Shown piece after piece: positions 1 through 12,187 of a stretch of 64,000 nt of DNA. The position numbers were made by a program, and so were the translations under genes. Position 1 is the stretch's first letter, and each line of letters begins with the position of its first letter. The stretch covers positions 7,378,001-7,442,000 of the forward strand of contig NC_089541.1 of NCBI RefSeq assembly GCF_040115645.1, given 5' to 3'. Origin of the DNA: Euwallacea fornicatus. Taxonomy: Eukaryota; Arthropoda; Insecta; Coleoptera; Curculionidae. Under the pieces are notes generated by a model. It had not been told where the DNA came from. It searched no databases and worked only from the letters and a program-made list of their open reading frames with translations.

Positions 1-8
1 ACAAAAAA

Positions 9-552
9 TACAGGATGTAATATATTATTATGGAGATATTTCAGGGAACGATAGTTGTCTGTAAAATAATAAAAGATGGAAATAAATCCATGGTTAAAAA
101 CGCATCATTTTTGATATACAAGGTAACAAAGTTTCACATTTTAGTTTTATTTTTATCGATAGATAATTTTGCTCATTAGGTGACGGACGCAAATATACTG
201 CAAGATACTGAAAAGCTAAAGAGTTGAAGAATTAATTTAAATTTGGTATCAAAATTCATACAGAACGTGCCAAAAAATATCACGCATAAAATAGTATATG
301 ACACAAAAAATATAACATCCTGTATATGCGAACCGACAATTTTTATGTTTTGTTGTAAATGGTCTTAAAGAAAATAAACGTAGGAACTATACGTGAGAAA
401 CACGCAAAATATAAGGAAAAATGTTAAACTTTGCCACCCTGTGTATCAAAAATGGTGTGTTTTTGACCGTGAGAGTGTTACAAAATTTAATTATTTTACT
501 GAGTAATATTGCTCCCTGATATATCTTCCTATTGATATGTTACACTCTCTGC
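9..552. mobile_element. Inverted-repeat element, family A, copy 1
   Basis: About 545 bp that begins TACAGGATGTAA and ends near GTTACACTCTC. The outer ~135 bp of each side are diverged inverted copies of one another: both carry a 'ttgatatacaagg / gatacacagggtgg' block and an 'aaagttt(c/a)acatttt' block. The interior holds an AAAAGCTAAAG...GGTATCAAAATTCA segment that recurs at 6130-6215 and 28167-28255. No coding capacity is seen, so it is a non-autonomous, MITE-like element. It would lie in the first intron of the candidate minus-strand gene starting at 811. Confidence 0.6.
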
Positions 553-637
553 CGTGCACTCCTTTGATAAGCTACAACGATCTCGGTGTCAATATTAGTA
601 AATACTTTCTTCCACGTAATAATCGCATGTCTCTTAC

Positions 638-811
638 CTGGTTGCTCAAAGGAAACAAATCAACTTCTCCATTCTCCTGAGACCCAAGGACCTGTTTTTC
701 ACTAGCACAACGCAAACCATTATTTCCAGTAACATCTGCAGTAAAATTACCGCGTTTTCCATGAGATGATTCAGTATCTCCCATGCCCCACTCCGCCAAC
801 AAGTAAACCAT
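638..811 (-). CDS. Candidate first coding exon, unrecognised gene, continues off the left edge
   Basis: On the minus strand an ATG at 811 opens 58 codons that stay open to a strong splice donor (CAG followed by GTAAGAG) after 638. The frame ends exactly on a codon boundary. The stretch is richer in G+C than its surroundings. The peptide has ordinary composition (for example GDTESSHGKRGNF), with no signal peptide or known domain. In this frame the sequence is open upstream to a TGA at about 848-846. No following exon can be found before position 1, because the intron would hold repeat copy A. It could be the 5' exon of a gene leaving the window, or chance. Confidence 0.35.
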
Positions 812-849
812 CCCTTCACACCACTGGACAACTGGACCTCCTCCTGCTT

Positions 850-2366
850 TTCACTGTTTATATACGAAAGTCTTTAACGTCTGGAACGATCCACTTGAGT
901 ACTGGTACGATCTGAAACACACCAAAGTACTGATTAGACTGATGCAAATGGAATGATGAACAATGTTTATGATTATTGCGATGATTGCAACATCTGTAAT
1001 AATGGGATTTTGACGAACTTAGTTTACTTGGAAGTAAGGAGTCTAATGTAAACCTGTCGAATTGTAAATTTTGGTCAACGAGAAGATCGCAATAAATAGA
1101 AAGTACCAGTTACGGCATCGTAAATAAAAATGTTCGATATTCAATGGAAGTACTAAAAATGTTAATTATCAGGGATGATTTACAGCTGATGTCCCATTTT
1201 GGAGTGTGGTAATTAAAATTTTTCGTGTTTGTCTTCTGATATACACACTCTGTAACACATATCAAAATGTGCAGTTCAAGGATTCCGAATTAATGTCGGT
1301 ACATATTAGAAACGCCTTAAGTACGCGCAGTCCGTACGTACATGGACGTAAACGTATTCTTTTCTGCACGTTATGCGTACCCAATACGTATATTTTACAA
1401 CAAAATGTATTATACTTAGTACAATTTTCAATTAGCTGTAGCACTGAACTGCTCAAAACTTGATTGACTTGATTACCTATCAGTCTTATCAAATATTCTT
1501 ATCATTTTTTTTCCGGAATTTCCTCAAAGTTATAGGAAGGTTTTTTGGCAAGTTCTTCCTCTCAGCCTATCTCAAAAATACTTCAAGTCTCATAACGAAA
1601 ATCTGGACAATAAAGTTTATGTTAGGCACAAACCTCGACACACTGGAAGGCACTGTTCGAGTGTCGTAGTTCGAATCAGAGAGAAATCCCGATTTTTTCG
1701 TAGGAAATTTATGAAAATTTGCAGTGTTAGACGAAACACGACTCTTCAATGCTCTCTTTGCTGCTTAAATCGCCCATTTTTTGCGTTAATAAGAAAACTC
1801 GGCCACACGACAGTTTCAATGTTTCGGTAAAAAAGACAGAAATTGTTCATTTTTCTAATTGAACTGAACATCATTTGTCTATACAGAGAATACTAAAGAG
1901 CTCTCGTATATGACGACTTTGAACGTCTTTGAGAAAAAGCATGGAACGACCGTTTAAATGCTGCAGAGGAAACAAACCTACCAACTTATTTTGTATGACA
2001 TGCTAGAATTGCTTAATTTGTTATGGTGGCTTTTTGCAGAGTACCATGCTCACAAAAGTACCAACAAAAGTACAATGATAACAAGATGCTCGTTGAAAAC
2101 CCTAACAAAGATACTCATAATTTACACAATTAAATTTATATTAAAGAGCAAATGAAACAGAGACTCAAAATAAAACAAAATACTTAGTGAAATCCTTGAA
2201 AATAAAGTAGCAGATGTTGAAGGTTAATTTGATTCAGCACTGGAGATATTTACTATTTTAAACTAACCTTGAACTGGCGACATAAATTCTATATAAAACG
2301 AATAATTCAAATATATAAAAGCCAAGTTAAAAAAGAAAATTTTGAAAGTTAATTGTGGACTACTGG
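850..2366. other. No gene seen
   Basis: AT-rich DNA. The short open frames at 1206-1463 (plus) and 1262-1492 (minus) overlap on opposite strands and show no domain, splice context or coding-like composition. If the exon at 638-811 is real, its promoter would lie at roughly 850-1100. Confidence 0.5.
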
Positions 2367-2896
2367 AAATGGTGACCACTGATGCAAAGATACCTTATCC
2401 GAAAGCTGATAGTTTTGTAAATACAGACAGTTGAAAATTAACATTTTAATTCGTTTATTATACATGATTAATAAATTATAAGATACAATTTGGTTATTTC
2501 ACTTAGAATTTCTCATGTTATCATTGCATAGGGTTCGTTAAGTTGATTTTTCTCGAGAATGGATCGAGGTACCGAAGTGAAACTAGAATACGTAATTAAT
2601 GGAAAAATTATTACTTTTTTAGGTTTTGACACAAATTTCATGTCGGTCGTACAGGATAAAAAGTCATTTACCGTAAATGTTGATGAAATTGGTCGTAAAT
2701 TGCTGCCTTAATGAGCAGCACGAAAGCGGCAATACGTATCTTATTTGTCGTCTAAAAATAACTTTAATAAATTTTCTAAGTTCTACGTTCAGAATAATAA
2801 GAACAAAACCAAATTCGCAACTTTAACTTTCAACACCCTATATTTACGAAACGATGAACTTTCGGATAAGGCATAGTTGCGCCAGCGGCCACCATT
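2367..2896. mobile_element. Inverted-repeat element B
   Basis: The segment 2367-2440 reappears inverted at 2821-2896. Both share a 'CCTTATCCGAAAG' core, an 'AAATGGTG(A/G)CC' outer end and a 'GTTGAAA(A/G)TTAA' inner end. The arms are about 75 bp and clearly diverged, so this is an old non-autonomous DNA element. The interior carries a 51-codon open frame on the plus strand (2559-2711, ATG to TAA) with no recognisable domain. Confidence 0.5.
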
Positions 2897-5800
2897 TGTC
2901 GTGTAGCATCACATATTTTCGGATCTCCTATTGCTAATCAATCATCTTATACACAGAATAAACGAAATTTGGTCTTTAAAAATTTCTTTAAAAACGTACT
3001 GTATACTATGCATTAAGGGCGTATATCACAGTGCGTCTTCTAAATATACCTTTTAGATTTTCTATGTATATTCCTAACTAAAACATGAAATTATACCTAC
3101 TTATTTATCGGCTACTTGATTATTTAGATTGATTTGTGATACATAAAAGCGTGAATTTATGTAAGGACAGCAAGCTTTAGCTGCCGTTTGATGATTTGCT
3201 TCAGGCTCAGTTGTATACTGTAATCTTAAACTCCACCTGTAGTTAAATTCAAGATTTTGACGGATAACCAAAGGAATATATGTTAAAACCGAGCCTTAAA
3301 CTCCAGGTTGAGTTTAAAAGTACGGAATAGAATTAGGTCTTAGAGCAAGAACTCTTGCGAATATTAATATGAAAAATTTGCTCACTGACACTTTCTAATA
3401 TGACAGATTTTATATGACAAGTGCGCATGTCGAGTTTACGGGAAGAATTTTTTCTCTCATGTGAATTAAGGCACTGAAAATAATCCTGTGAACGAATTAA
3501 ACGTGTGTTGGTGTCTTAAATTCTTCGTTGCCTATTCACCTATTTCCTTTTTGCCCTGAGACGTAGGTGCGACTTAGCGATTGTTAAAATAAAAAATATA
3601 TTCTGGAAATTTTTAAACAGTTAGAATAATCGAAAAATAGAATCTCAAAATTATTCGCTTTAGAATTAAAGTGCTATGGAAGGAAGTAACACAAAATCCC
3701 TGCGAATGCTCTCTTATAAGAGACCACCACAGCTGACTCCACCAACAATTTGTACACAGAGAGTTACATTCTTTAGGAAAAAAAACGTTTTCCTTGAAAC
3801 CACAACCTAGTTGAAAGATTTCGGAAATGCTTCATTATATCATACTTAAAACCGACCGATTGTGACTCATTACCTACCGCACTTACGCGAAAAATTATCT
3901 TTACGGCGCTATTAACAAAGATTTACATATTTACCCATACAACTATATCAACTTTAAGAGAAAACAAGCCACAAAATTCTATTAACCATTAATTAAACTT
4001 GTTTTCGACAGTTTCGAATTGATCTTGAGTTATTTTAGAATAAACGCTTTGATCCACATTGGCTCAGACAAATAAGCGTAGTGACATCACTATATCAGGA
4101 CACGTTAGGAAATCACCATGACGTGGTCAAGTTTCATTAGGAGCTATTTCAAATAAACAGTCAACAGCACTTGAAAATAAACCAGGTACAGAATCTGTAG
4201 GTGTAGCTGTTTTCTGTCTGAATGGTTTTTATCTATAAGCGAGTGCAATAGAGTAATTTTAAGTAAGTCTGCCTTTCAGTCTGGTGTAGGTGGTTATCAA
4301 TAATAATATGCAAAAGTTGTTTTTAACTTGTTACCAACTTTCAGTTTTTATTCATCAAGTCTAGTCGGGGATTTCCTCATTGACCACTATTTGTGCACGA
4401 ATAGTGAGTCACAACTTGAATGAATGAGATCACAAATCTGATCAGGGTTATTCCAGGTTAATTTTCGCATGATACACATTGACACATGCCACTATATGTT
4501 ATTCGAAAGTTTGACATGCGCATGTATATAATTTTCTTTTGGATTACTACAAGACAAAGTCAAGGGTACGACAAGATATCTATTCTTCACGTAAAATTTG
4601 GTTTGAATTGTGTCGAAACTTTCCAGCAATGTCGAAATGCATATGTCAAAGAGAGAATTCCGATTTCGATATAACACGAACTCCATTATCACGCACGATC
4701 ACGGATTTAAATATTTGTTGTAGCGATTAGTACCCATATGAGGCGATAATAAATGGAAGAAACGTGATTACACAAAATAAATGTTTTTGTTGGAATGAAC
4801 ACCGCACGTTCCGAATGATCACGAAAATCATGTGGAAGGACTGAGTTTAGATATTATTTGCGTGATTAGAGTGGCATAAGGCTCCAAGCTCTCAGAGAAG
4901 TGTTATTAGAGGCGCATCTAGACTGGGAGTAACTCTGTCTTCAAAACGCTTAAACACCTAAGAAGTAAACTTACACAGTATACATATATTGAACATTGCT
5001 TCTTGCTTCAAGGTATATGTGTATAGTGAGTTGCCTACCTTCAATTGGGTGTTAGCTACAATTACATTGACTACGTTCACATCAGTTATAGTAATCCTTG
5101 CGTACTGAAACAGCCAATGACTGATATTTTAGCCCTCTGAATGTTACAAATTGCTTAGCTTGCATAATCGTGGGAATGTGCAAGAGACTCCAGATGTCAT
5201 GTCATGTGAGTGTTGAGTCGAAGAAATAAGTCGGTGCCAAATCAAGTTAAATTCACTAAGAAATCGATAGAGTTGGGGGTGTTGTAGCGTTAGAATTGCA
5301 AAAATGGCCTCACTGAAATTGGAGAAATCACCAAAATAAGTATTTTTTCAAATATTTCAAGCGTTTCTAATCTAAAAAATAGTTTAGCAAAACTGCCAGT
5401 ACCTAGTTCTACAGATGCTATGGATGCATAGATGTTCTCTTAACATCAGGAGGGACTCTCAACATTAAAGTGCTCTTGTGCGTATTTTTGTATCATGTGA
5501 AAACTCACATAAAAAGCAACACGATTTTACTGCATTAAACCATTTTAGTGAGTCAACGTTATTTGGATATCGTTACGTAGAAAAAGACAATTCATATGCT
5601 ATTATTACCCAATATGCACTATACAATTTATTTTCTATATTGACAAAAGTGTTGCTGGTTCACTTATTCTAAAATATCGTGATGTTTAATAACAAATCTT
5701 AAAGTTTTATGAATCATTTTTACCATTAAAATATAGCCATTATCAAAGTCAGGTCTGAATTATTTTTATAATATAATAAAGCCATAAAAAACTATGTGGC

Positions 5801-5928
5801 ACCACTTTTGTCAGAAATTCCATGTCAAACAATGATGATGATACGAATTTTACTTTCACACGCACTCATACACCTGCAGGCATATAAATACATGTAATAA
5901 TAATAATATTCTATACTCCATAACAATA
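2897..5928. other. No gene seen
   Basis: AT-rich intergenic DNA. Open frames at 4486-4730 overlap on both strands, and the one at 5478-5672 shows no domain. None has convincing splice sites or composition. Confidence 0.5.
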
Positions 5929-6467
5929 TACAGGATGGAAAATATCATCATGAAGATACTACGTGTTTCAGAGGGCGATAACATTCTACAAAATAACAAA
6001 CAATGTTAATAGATCCATGATTAAAAACACGCCATTTTCGATATACAAGGTGTCAAAGTTCCTCATTCTATTTTTATTTGTATCAATAAATAGTTTGCAA
6101 AATTTTACGAAAACGGTGTAAAACACGAAAATACTACAAGAGACCAAAAAGCTAAAGAATTGAAGAATTGATTTAAATTTGGTATCAAAATTCGTACAGG
6201 ATGTGCCAAAAAATATCGTACATAAAATAGTACATGACAAAAAATATAATATTCTGTATATGGCAACCGACAAGTCTGATACTTTATTTTAGAAAGTTTT
6301 AAAAAAATAGGAAATTTGAAAAATTTAACTTAAGGCATACATGAGAAAACGACCTTGTATATCGAAAATGGTGCGTTTTAGACCATGGATCTATTAGCAT
6401 TTTTTATTATTTTGCAGACTGCTATCGGGCCCGGAAATATCTCCATGGTGATATGTTACAGCCTGTA
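5929..6467. mobile_element. Inverted-repeat element, family A, copy 2
   Basis: About 540 bp matching copy 1 in order: TACAGGATG end, a 'gttaatagatccatgattaaaaac' arm, the AAAAGCTAAAGAATTGAAGA core, a 'gtatatcgaaaatggtgcg' arm, and a TTACAGCCTGTA end. The two arms are imperfect inverted repeats. The 95-codon minus-strand frame at 5986-6273 is an accidental reading of this repeat: homologous positions in the other copies are interrupted. Confidence 0.65.
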
Positions 6468-7011
6468 ATCTGTATATCTCCTACGATTCTTCTCAGAATA
6501 TATGTATGATCTATTATAGGGATTCTGACATTGTTATCTTATCTTCACCCATCACTCTGGATAATTTATAATCTTTACGAGTGTTCAATAAATTTAATAA
6601 TCCGAGGAAATAGCGTTAATTTTAGCCAAACAAAGGCGAACACTCAACCACTAAATTAATTATTATTCTCCTGTTTCGAGTCATTATTTTTTGGTAAGTC
6701 GTAAATTAATTTCAGTAATCATCACTAATTATTGCAGTGAAAAATAAAATATTAGAAAATTTCTTTGCGAGATGCCAAATTCTCAAGACATGAAGAAAAA
6801 GGAATGAGGACAATGAAAGATACCAGAAAGAAAAAGAGTAGAAAGATGGCGAAGGAAATAAGTCGATAACTGGGGTTGTTGAAAGGAGACAACTGCATTG
6901 GGAATGAAATGAAGCAGAAGCATCCTGAGACCTTCATTTGAGTTTTAATTTCTATTTTCATTTCTTTCCTTCACCTCTAAAAAATATATCGTTATTGCTA
7001 CAAAATCGTGT
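6468..7011. other. No gene seen
   Basis: AT-rich DNA. The 6752-6961 minus-strand frame is a purine-rich stretch read in reverse and has no domain. Confidence 0.5.
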
Positions 7012-7029
7012 ATAATGTACAGTATCGGC

Positions 7030-7895
7030 CTTGAGGGCGATGGGGAGGGGGTAGTAGGTTGGGCGTCAGCTTAAGAAGGGCAGCGGGCTTTCCTAGTCGG
7101 CGGTTTGCCTTGGAAGTAAAGGAGTGGTTTTGCCCATGGCGTAAGACTTGCTAAGGCCAGCCCTGCATATCTAAAAGCTAAGAAAGACTTTTTCTGCGAA
7201 ATTTGTTTTTTATTCGACTAGCGCTATATATCCATTATCTACAGATATTTTCTTCATTACATAATATTTCATCAAATTGATACACGAAGATATACCCAAG
7301 CAATGCACCGAACCCATTAACACTCGAGCCAATTAACCGCATTTCCGTAGTCAAATTTTAACAAAAAAAATAAAATAAATAAAAGTGATAAATTCGCAAC
7401 AAATTTATCGTTTGCGGAACTATGAGAATCTCGGGTGCCGAAAAAATCGACCTTTGTTCGTATTATGATCGTGCCGTGTCGGTAGAGTCAACATGTAAGA
7501 CCAATTTGCGGTTTTTGGAAATAATACGTTAATTGGTTGTTAGCATAGGTGTGTTAAACGAACGTTCACACCTCAAATAATGAGAGTGAAAATTGGAATG
7601 GTTTGTTGACGTAACTTTGAGAAATCCGCCGCACGAGCTTAATGAAAAGCAGTTTAAGTCACCTAAAGCAACGCATTAGAAGCAAAGCGAAGATAACGTG
7701 CGGCATGACTCAAAAAATATTAGCTGTTTAGGGCGCACGCTTCACCTAGACAGTACCGACCCTATGTGGGGGAGGATCCAGGTTGGGTGACGGCCTCAGG
7801 CGGTGGTTCTTCTTAGGGTAAGGGGGAGGTGATTAAAAATATCGCCCATGGTGAAAAACTTGCGGAGGCCGGTTATGCGCCCATGGCTTCACATC
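7030..7895 (+). repeat. Two G-rich diverged direct repeats
   Basis: Positions 7030-7170 and 7755-7895 are G-rich islands in AT-rich DNA that share blocks in the same order: 'caggttggg / taggttggg', 'gcccatgg(c/t)g', 'a(g/a)acttgc' and 'aggcc(a/g)g'. They look like two old copies of one dispersed element, both on the plus strand. The DNA between them has no gene. Confidence 0.45.
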
Positions 7896-10800
7896 TTAAA
7901 AATTTTAACTAAAAACATTTATGTATTTTTACGATTTTATTTCTATGATTGTGCTAAGAGAGCACTCAACAATCACCTACGTCTCCTTCTAATAATAAAC
8001 CAATTCTCTAAAATAAGTTACAAACAGAAGGGGATCTAAAAGAAAAACAATGGGTGGGCACCCTCATTTGCGTATTTTTAGGCACATACGCGTCAGATTC
8101 AAGTTGTTTACAACATAGCAAAGGATTTACTTAATTAATGGTGACTTAAACTTACGAAGTTAATTAATTAACAGCTGGCAAAAATACCCAATCGCCAGAG
8201 GGAGTCGCAGTAGAACCAACAGTCACATCAACGCATCAGTTGAATGTGAATTCCGTGCGACATGTGAATTATTTGTTTTGACTGCTTCATTAATTTCTTT
8301 CACAACATTTAACACGTACTAGTGGTGGTTGAAATTGGCGTCTATGTTATCCATGGCGTCATATTTTTCGAAAGCATCATAAATCTTTTAGTTACATTTC
8401 CTAATTTTACAGATAATAACTATTTTACAATATTGATAATAAACCCTTCTGACATACAGCCACGACTGATGATGCAAGTCGCATTTCTGGCACATAAGTA
8501 TTTTTAAAGATAGCTAACACAGTTAAACAGAACTGTCGATAATACGGGCATTGAGTCAATTATTCATCTAAGGCTTAAAGTATTTGGCACGATGGCAGGG
8601 TTAATCATTCCAAAGACAAGGATGTGGCTTGGCGTTGTAACAGACACAAATTTAAGGAAGAAGAAAGCCCCTCATTGAAGTGCCTAAGAAAAGGAACTTC
8701 TATAAGGGTTACCTAAGGGAGAGTCACCGTCGCCATTTCGTCAATAATTTGACATACTGTGAAAATTCACTCTAGAGGAAGCAAAAATTCATTATGCAGA
8801 CTGAGTGGAAACATATGACTTATTTTGTGAATGGTTTTTACATTAAATTAAATTATCCAATAAATTTACTTTAATACGCCAGTTTAATCTGCGAGTCTTC
8901 AATTATGCATAACCTCTCGTGGCACTTTTCAAAATCTCTTCTTGAAGACGTTGAAAGCGGACTTCGACGATGTTTAAATTCTGGAAATAACCCCAAGGTA
9001 ATCCAATTTGTGTAAACGAATGCGCAGAAATATTTTTAAGAGGTTTTAAATATTTTGGCTCCCGAAGGTTGATTTTTCGGTAAATCCCCATTGTTTTTTA
9101 TTTATTTATTCTTTGGGTATAAATAGAAGAAGGCTTTGTAAAAACGAGAAGTTCAAGAGCTTCCGTTGATTCTGTAAATTAGGAGTAGATTTGGTGGTTA
9201 TTCACGTACAGATTTACCTACCTTTTTGCAATAACATGTATTGTCATTTTGTTGTTAGTGCTCTTCTTATGTTGTTACGAAGAATTTGTAAGAAAGTGAG
9301 ACTTAACACTTGAAAAAAGTCTTGAATCTAACAGATATGAAGCAATAATCTGCAGATAATTCTTAGTTGTGCCAAACATGGCGCAATACATAGGCATAAA
9401 GCGATTCTAAAAAATGGTATGTTACCAATACCTTTTTCTTGCAAACAGCATTATAGAAGACAATAGATATTGCAACATTTTCTAGAAAAGAACGTGACAA
9501 TGAAACAATTATCGACTTAATTTACCACAAGATAAAAAAAATTATAGCTTTCGAAACGGAGATTTTCAAGGAAAATTTACTCATACAACGTTCAAAGCTT
9601 ATAAAAATTCTTGATTAATTCAACAAATACACGTCACTAAATAAATCTTTTAATTTTAACCAAATCAGTTGCATTATAAATTAATATTCACTGCAAATTA
9701 ATGCTAAATATATTCGTTCATTAACAAAGAAACATGTAGAAATCTTAGTTAAACAGGTGTTCTCAGGTTTTTTGAATTTCTACAATGTGCTGTGTATTTT
9801 TAAATTGACTGTGGTGGTGCCAAAATTTATGCTTGCTTAGTGGTTGTTAATATGTGTATTTTATTAAAATTCACAATTGTGAATCAATTATACAGTCATA
9901 GTGTAAGTTAATAAATGGCGTAATAAGAATTTCCTAATAGATAAAACACCAAAACGTTTGAACCACAAAATTGGTGCCAATTTAATTATGTTTTTACGGT
10001 TTCAATTGGTATTTAAAAAATGACTCGTGTTAGAAAATCCCATTAGTTGATGACATTAAACCGGATTATTCAATTATAACAATGACCAAAGCAAATTGAT
10101 TCAATTTATTTCGTGACGAATATTTATTTGCAGGACTTTAATGCAATTTATTGCTTGATTTATTTATTGGAACAGGTGGAACATTTTTAGCTAGTTTTAT
10201 AAAATTTTATTACGTTTAAAGTATTACAGTTTGTTATTACTATTTCATTAGTTTATTTTTATGAAAATCATCATTCCAAATATCTGGAAATATTGTCGAC
10301 CAAGGAAGTTCAATTCGTATTTCCAGACATCCAAATGAATCCTTGAGACAGATGACATAACAAAGTAAAAAAATCACAGCAGCGACCAAGATGATAAAGT
10401 ATCCCCAGAACAGACGATGGAGTTTACAAGAATAAAAAGAAAAATACATAAAAATTTCTATGATTTAAATCACGAATCGAACGAAGAGCGCATATTCTAC
10501 GTGAGCAAATTACATTCAGAGTTCTGAGTCCGGAATCCAAAAGACTGTACGCCAAACCCTCTACGTGAACTCTAATGTCGCATTCGGACATATGTACCGA
10601 TCTACATTCAGTGTGGCAATATGCCCGACTTTTTTTACTGTCCTTCTTTTATTATGATGTGTGCTACTTGATCAGACAAACGTAAATCGCCTTTCGCAAA
10701 TATATTGCCGCACTCAATGCGCACTTTTCCGACGCTCAAATTCGACATAAACAGGGATTTCACAGAACAATTTCATACCTTTTGCTCGACCCTCCCTATG

Positions 10801-11282
10801 CCATATGGCCATAAAACTGCGTTCCCCGCTTGATATTCCCAATATCGCAGAATATCCTCCGGATTCTTTTCAATTATATGCTACTTCCTTGCATGACATC
10901 AGATACCATTATTCAAATATTGCTTTGTTTAGTGCCCCTTTTCCATGTTATAGCTTTATTAGTTATTTGGACGTGTGTCCCACATTGCTTCAAGAATTTA
11001 CCTTTTGTTTGATCCCAACTTTGAAGTACTAGGCGGTAGATCATGTTGATTTCGGCAGAGCGGCAAGAAATATCTCCAAATCAAAGGGCACATCATAAAT
11101 TTTCATTACAGTCAAAGAGGTCAAATGAAATAATAACTTGGAAGAAACGCTATCATAGGATACTAAGTAGCTATTATTGCCGCTGGTAGACGGCCGCCTC
11201 AGGTAACTCAGAGATTAAAGGACCAGGACTCTCAACAAGCGATTTACAGGTCTTTTTATGTATGTCGATGGTTTTGTAATTA
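7896..11282. other. No gene seen
   Basis: Over 3 kb of AT-rich DNA. The small frames at 7848-8039, 8322-8507, 8903-9091, 10240-10449 and 10805-11032 have no domain or splice context. No RNA gene signature was recognised. Confidence 0.5.
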
Positions 11283-12011
11283 TACAGGGTGTCCCACAAG
11301 TGTTTCATTATATTTCAGTGGGTAATAGTACATTGAAAAATAATATGACTCCCTATATAAACCATATTCCAATAATGCTTTATTAAGAAGATACAGGGTG
11401 TTAAACTTAAAACACACCTGGAATATTTCAACGTATCAGAGTATCAATGAACAGGCGAGCTCAATTATGTATTAAACAAAATGGCCACCAATTTGAACAA
11501 TTTCTATAATGTTATAGCAAATTAATAATATTTAAAACAAACTTAATATTATTAAAACCATTTAGAGAATATCGTGCATATAGACGGTATTCAATTTTTT
11601 ACTGGCAAACGATACGTCGGACGAAAAAGAGTCAAGTGAGCATTTTTCTTCTAAATGAAATTAAACTTCTAAAAATAATTTTTATTTTGATAAAAAGCAG
11701 TGGCGCACCATCTTTTTCTTTCAAAATGTGCCTGAGAGGTGTCCGTACGCACGTCACTGGTGAAACGAAAAATAGCCCTTTTGCATAAATAAATGCGTCT
11801 ACATTAACTCTCAAAACATGCCAAATTTCACTTACATATCTCAAACGGTTTTGAATATATCAATAAAAGTTAGATTTTTTAAGTAAAGTTTAACACCCTG
11901 TATCTTCTTAATGAAGCATTATTGGAATATGGTTTATATAGGCAGTCATATTATTTTTCAATGTACTATTACCCACTGAAATATAATGAAACACTTGTGG
12001 GACACCCTGTA
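11283..12011. mobile_element. MITE-like element with 126-bp terminal inverted repeats
   Basis: The 729-bp element runs from TACAGGGTGTCCC to GGGACACCCTGTA and is flanked by TA on both sides (11281-11282 and 12012-12013), as expected for a Tc1/mariner-type TA target duplication. The left arm (11283-11408) and the inverted right arm (11886-12011) differ at only two positions by eye. Each arm also carries a second internal ACAGGGTGTTAAAC motif near its inner end. The 477-bp interior encodes no transposase; the 70-codon minus-strand frame at 11632-11844 has no known domain. The near-identity of the arms suggests recent activity. Confidence 0.85.
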
Positions 12012-12187
12012 TATTATATTGTTTATTTATAGTATTTATAGTAGCTAAGAAAGTTGTGAAGTTTCCTCATCAGAGAAACTAGAAGTATATAGAGAGTTTA
12101 TTGTTAAGAGTTACTCCAAGACTAACAATATATTAGAGAACTGTTAATGAACCAGTTGTGGTTGCGCTAATTTGTTGAGTTAATAGT

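Noticed and set aside
1650..1700. GTTCGAATC-like string suggesting a tRNA T-loop
   Set aside because: No matching acceptor stem, anticodon arm or D-arm could be built around it.
5986..6273. 95-codon minus-strand frame
   Set aside because: Lies wholly inside family A repeat copy 2; the other copies do not keep the frame.
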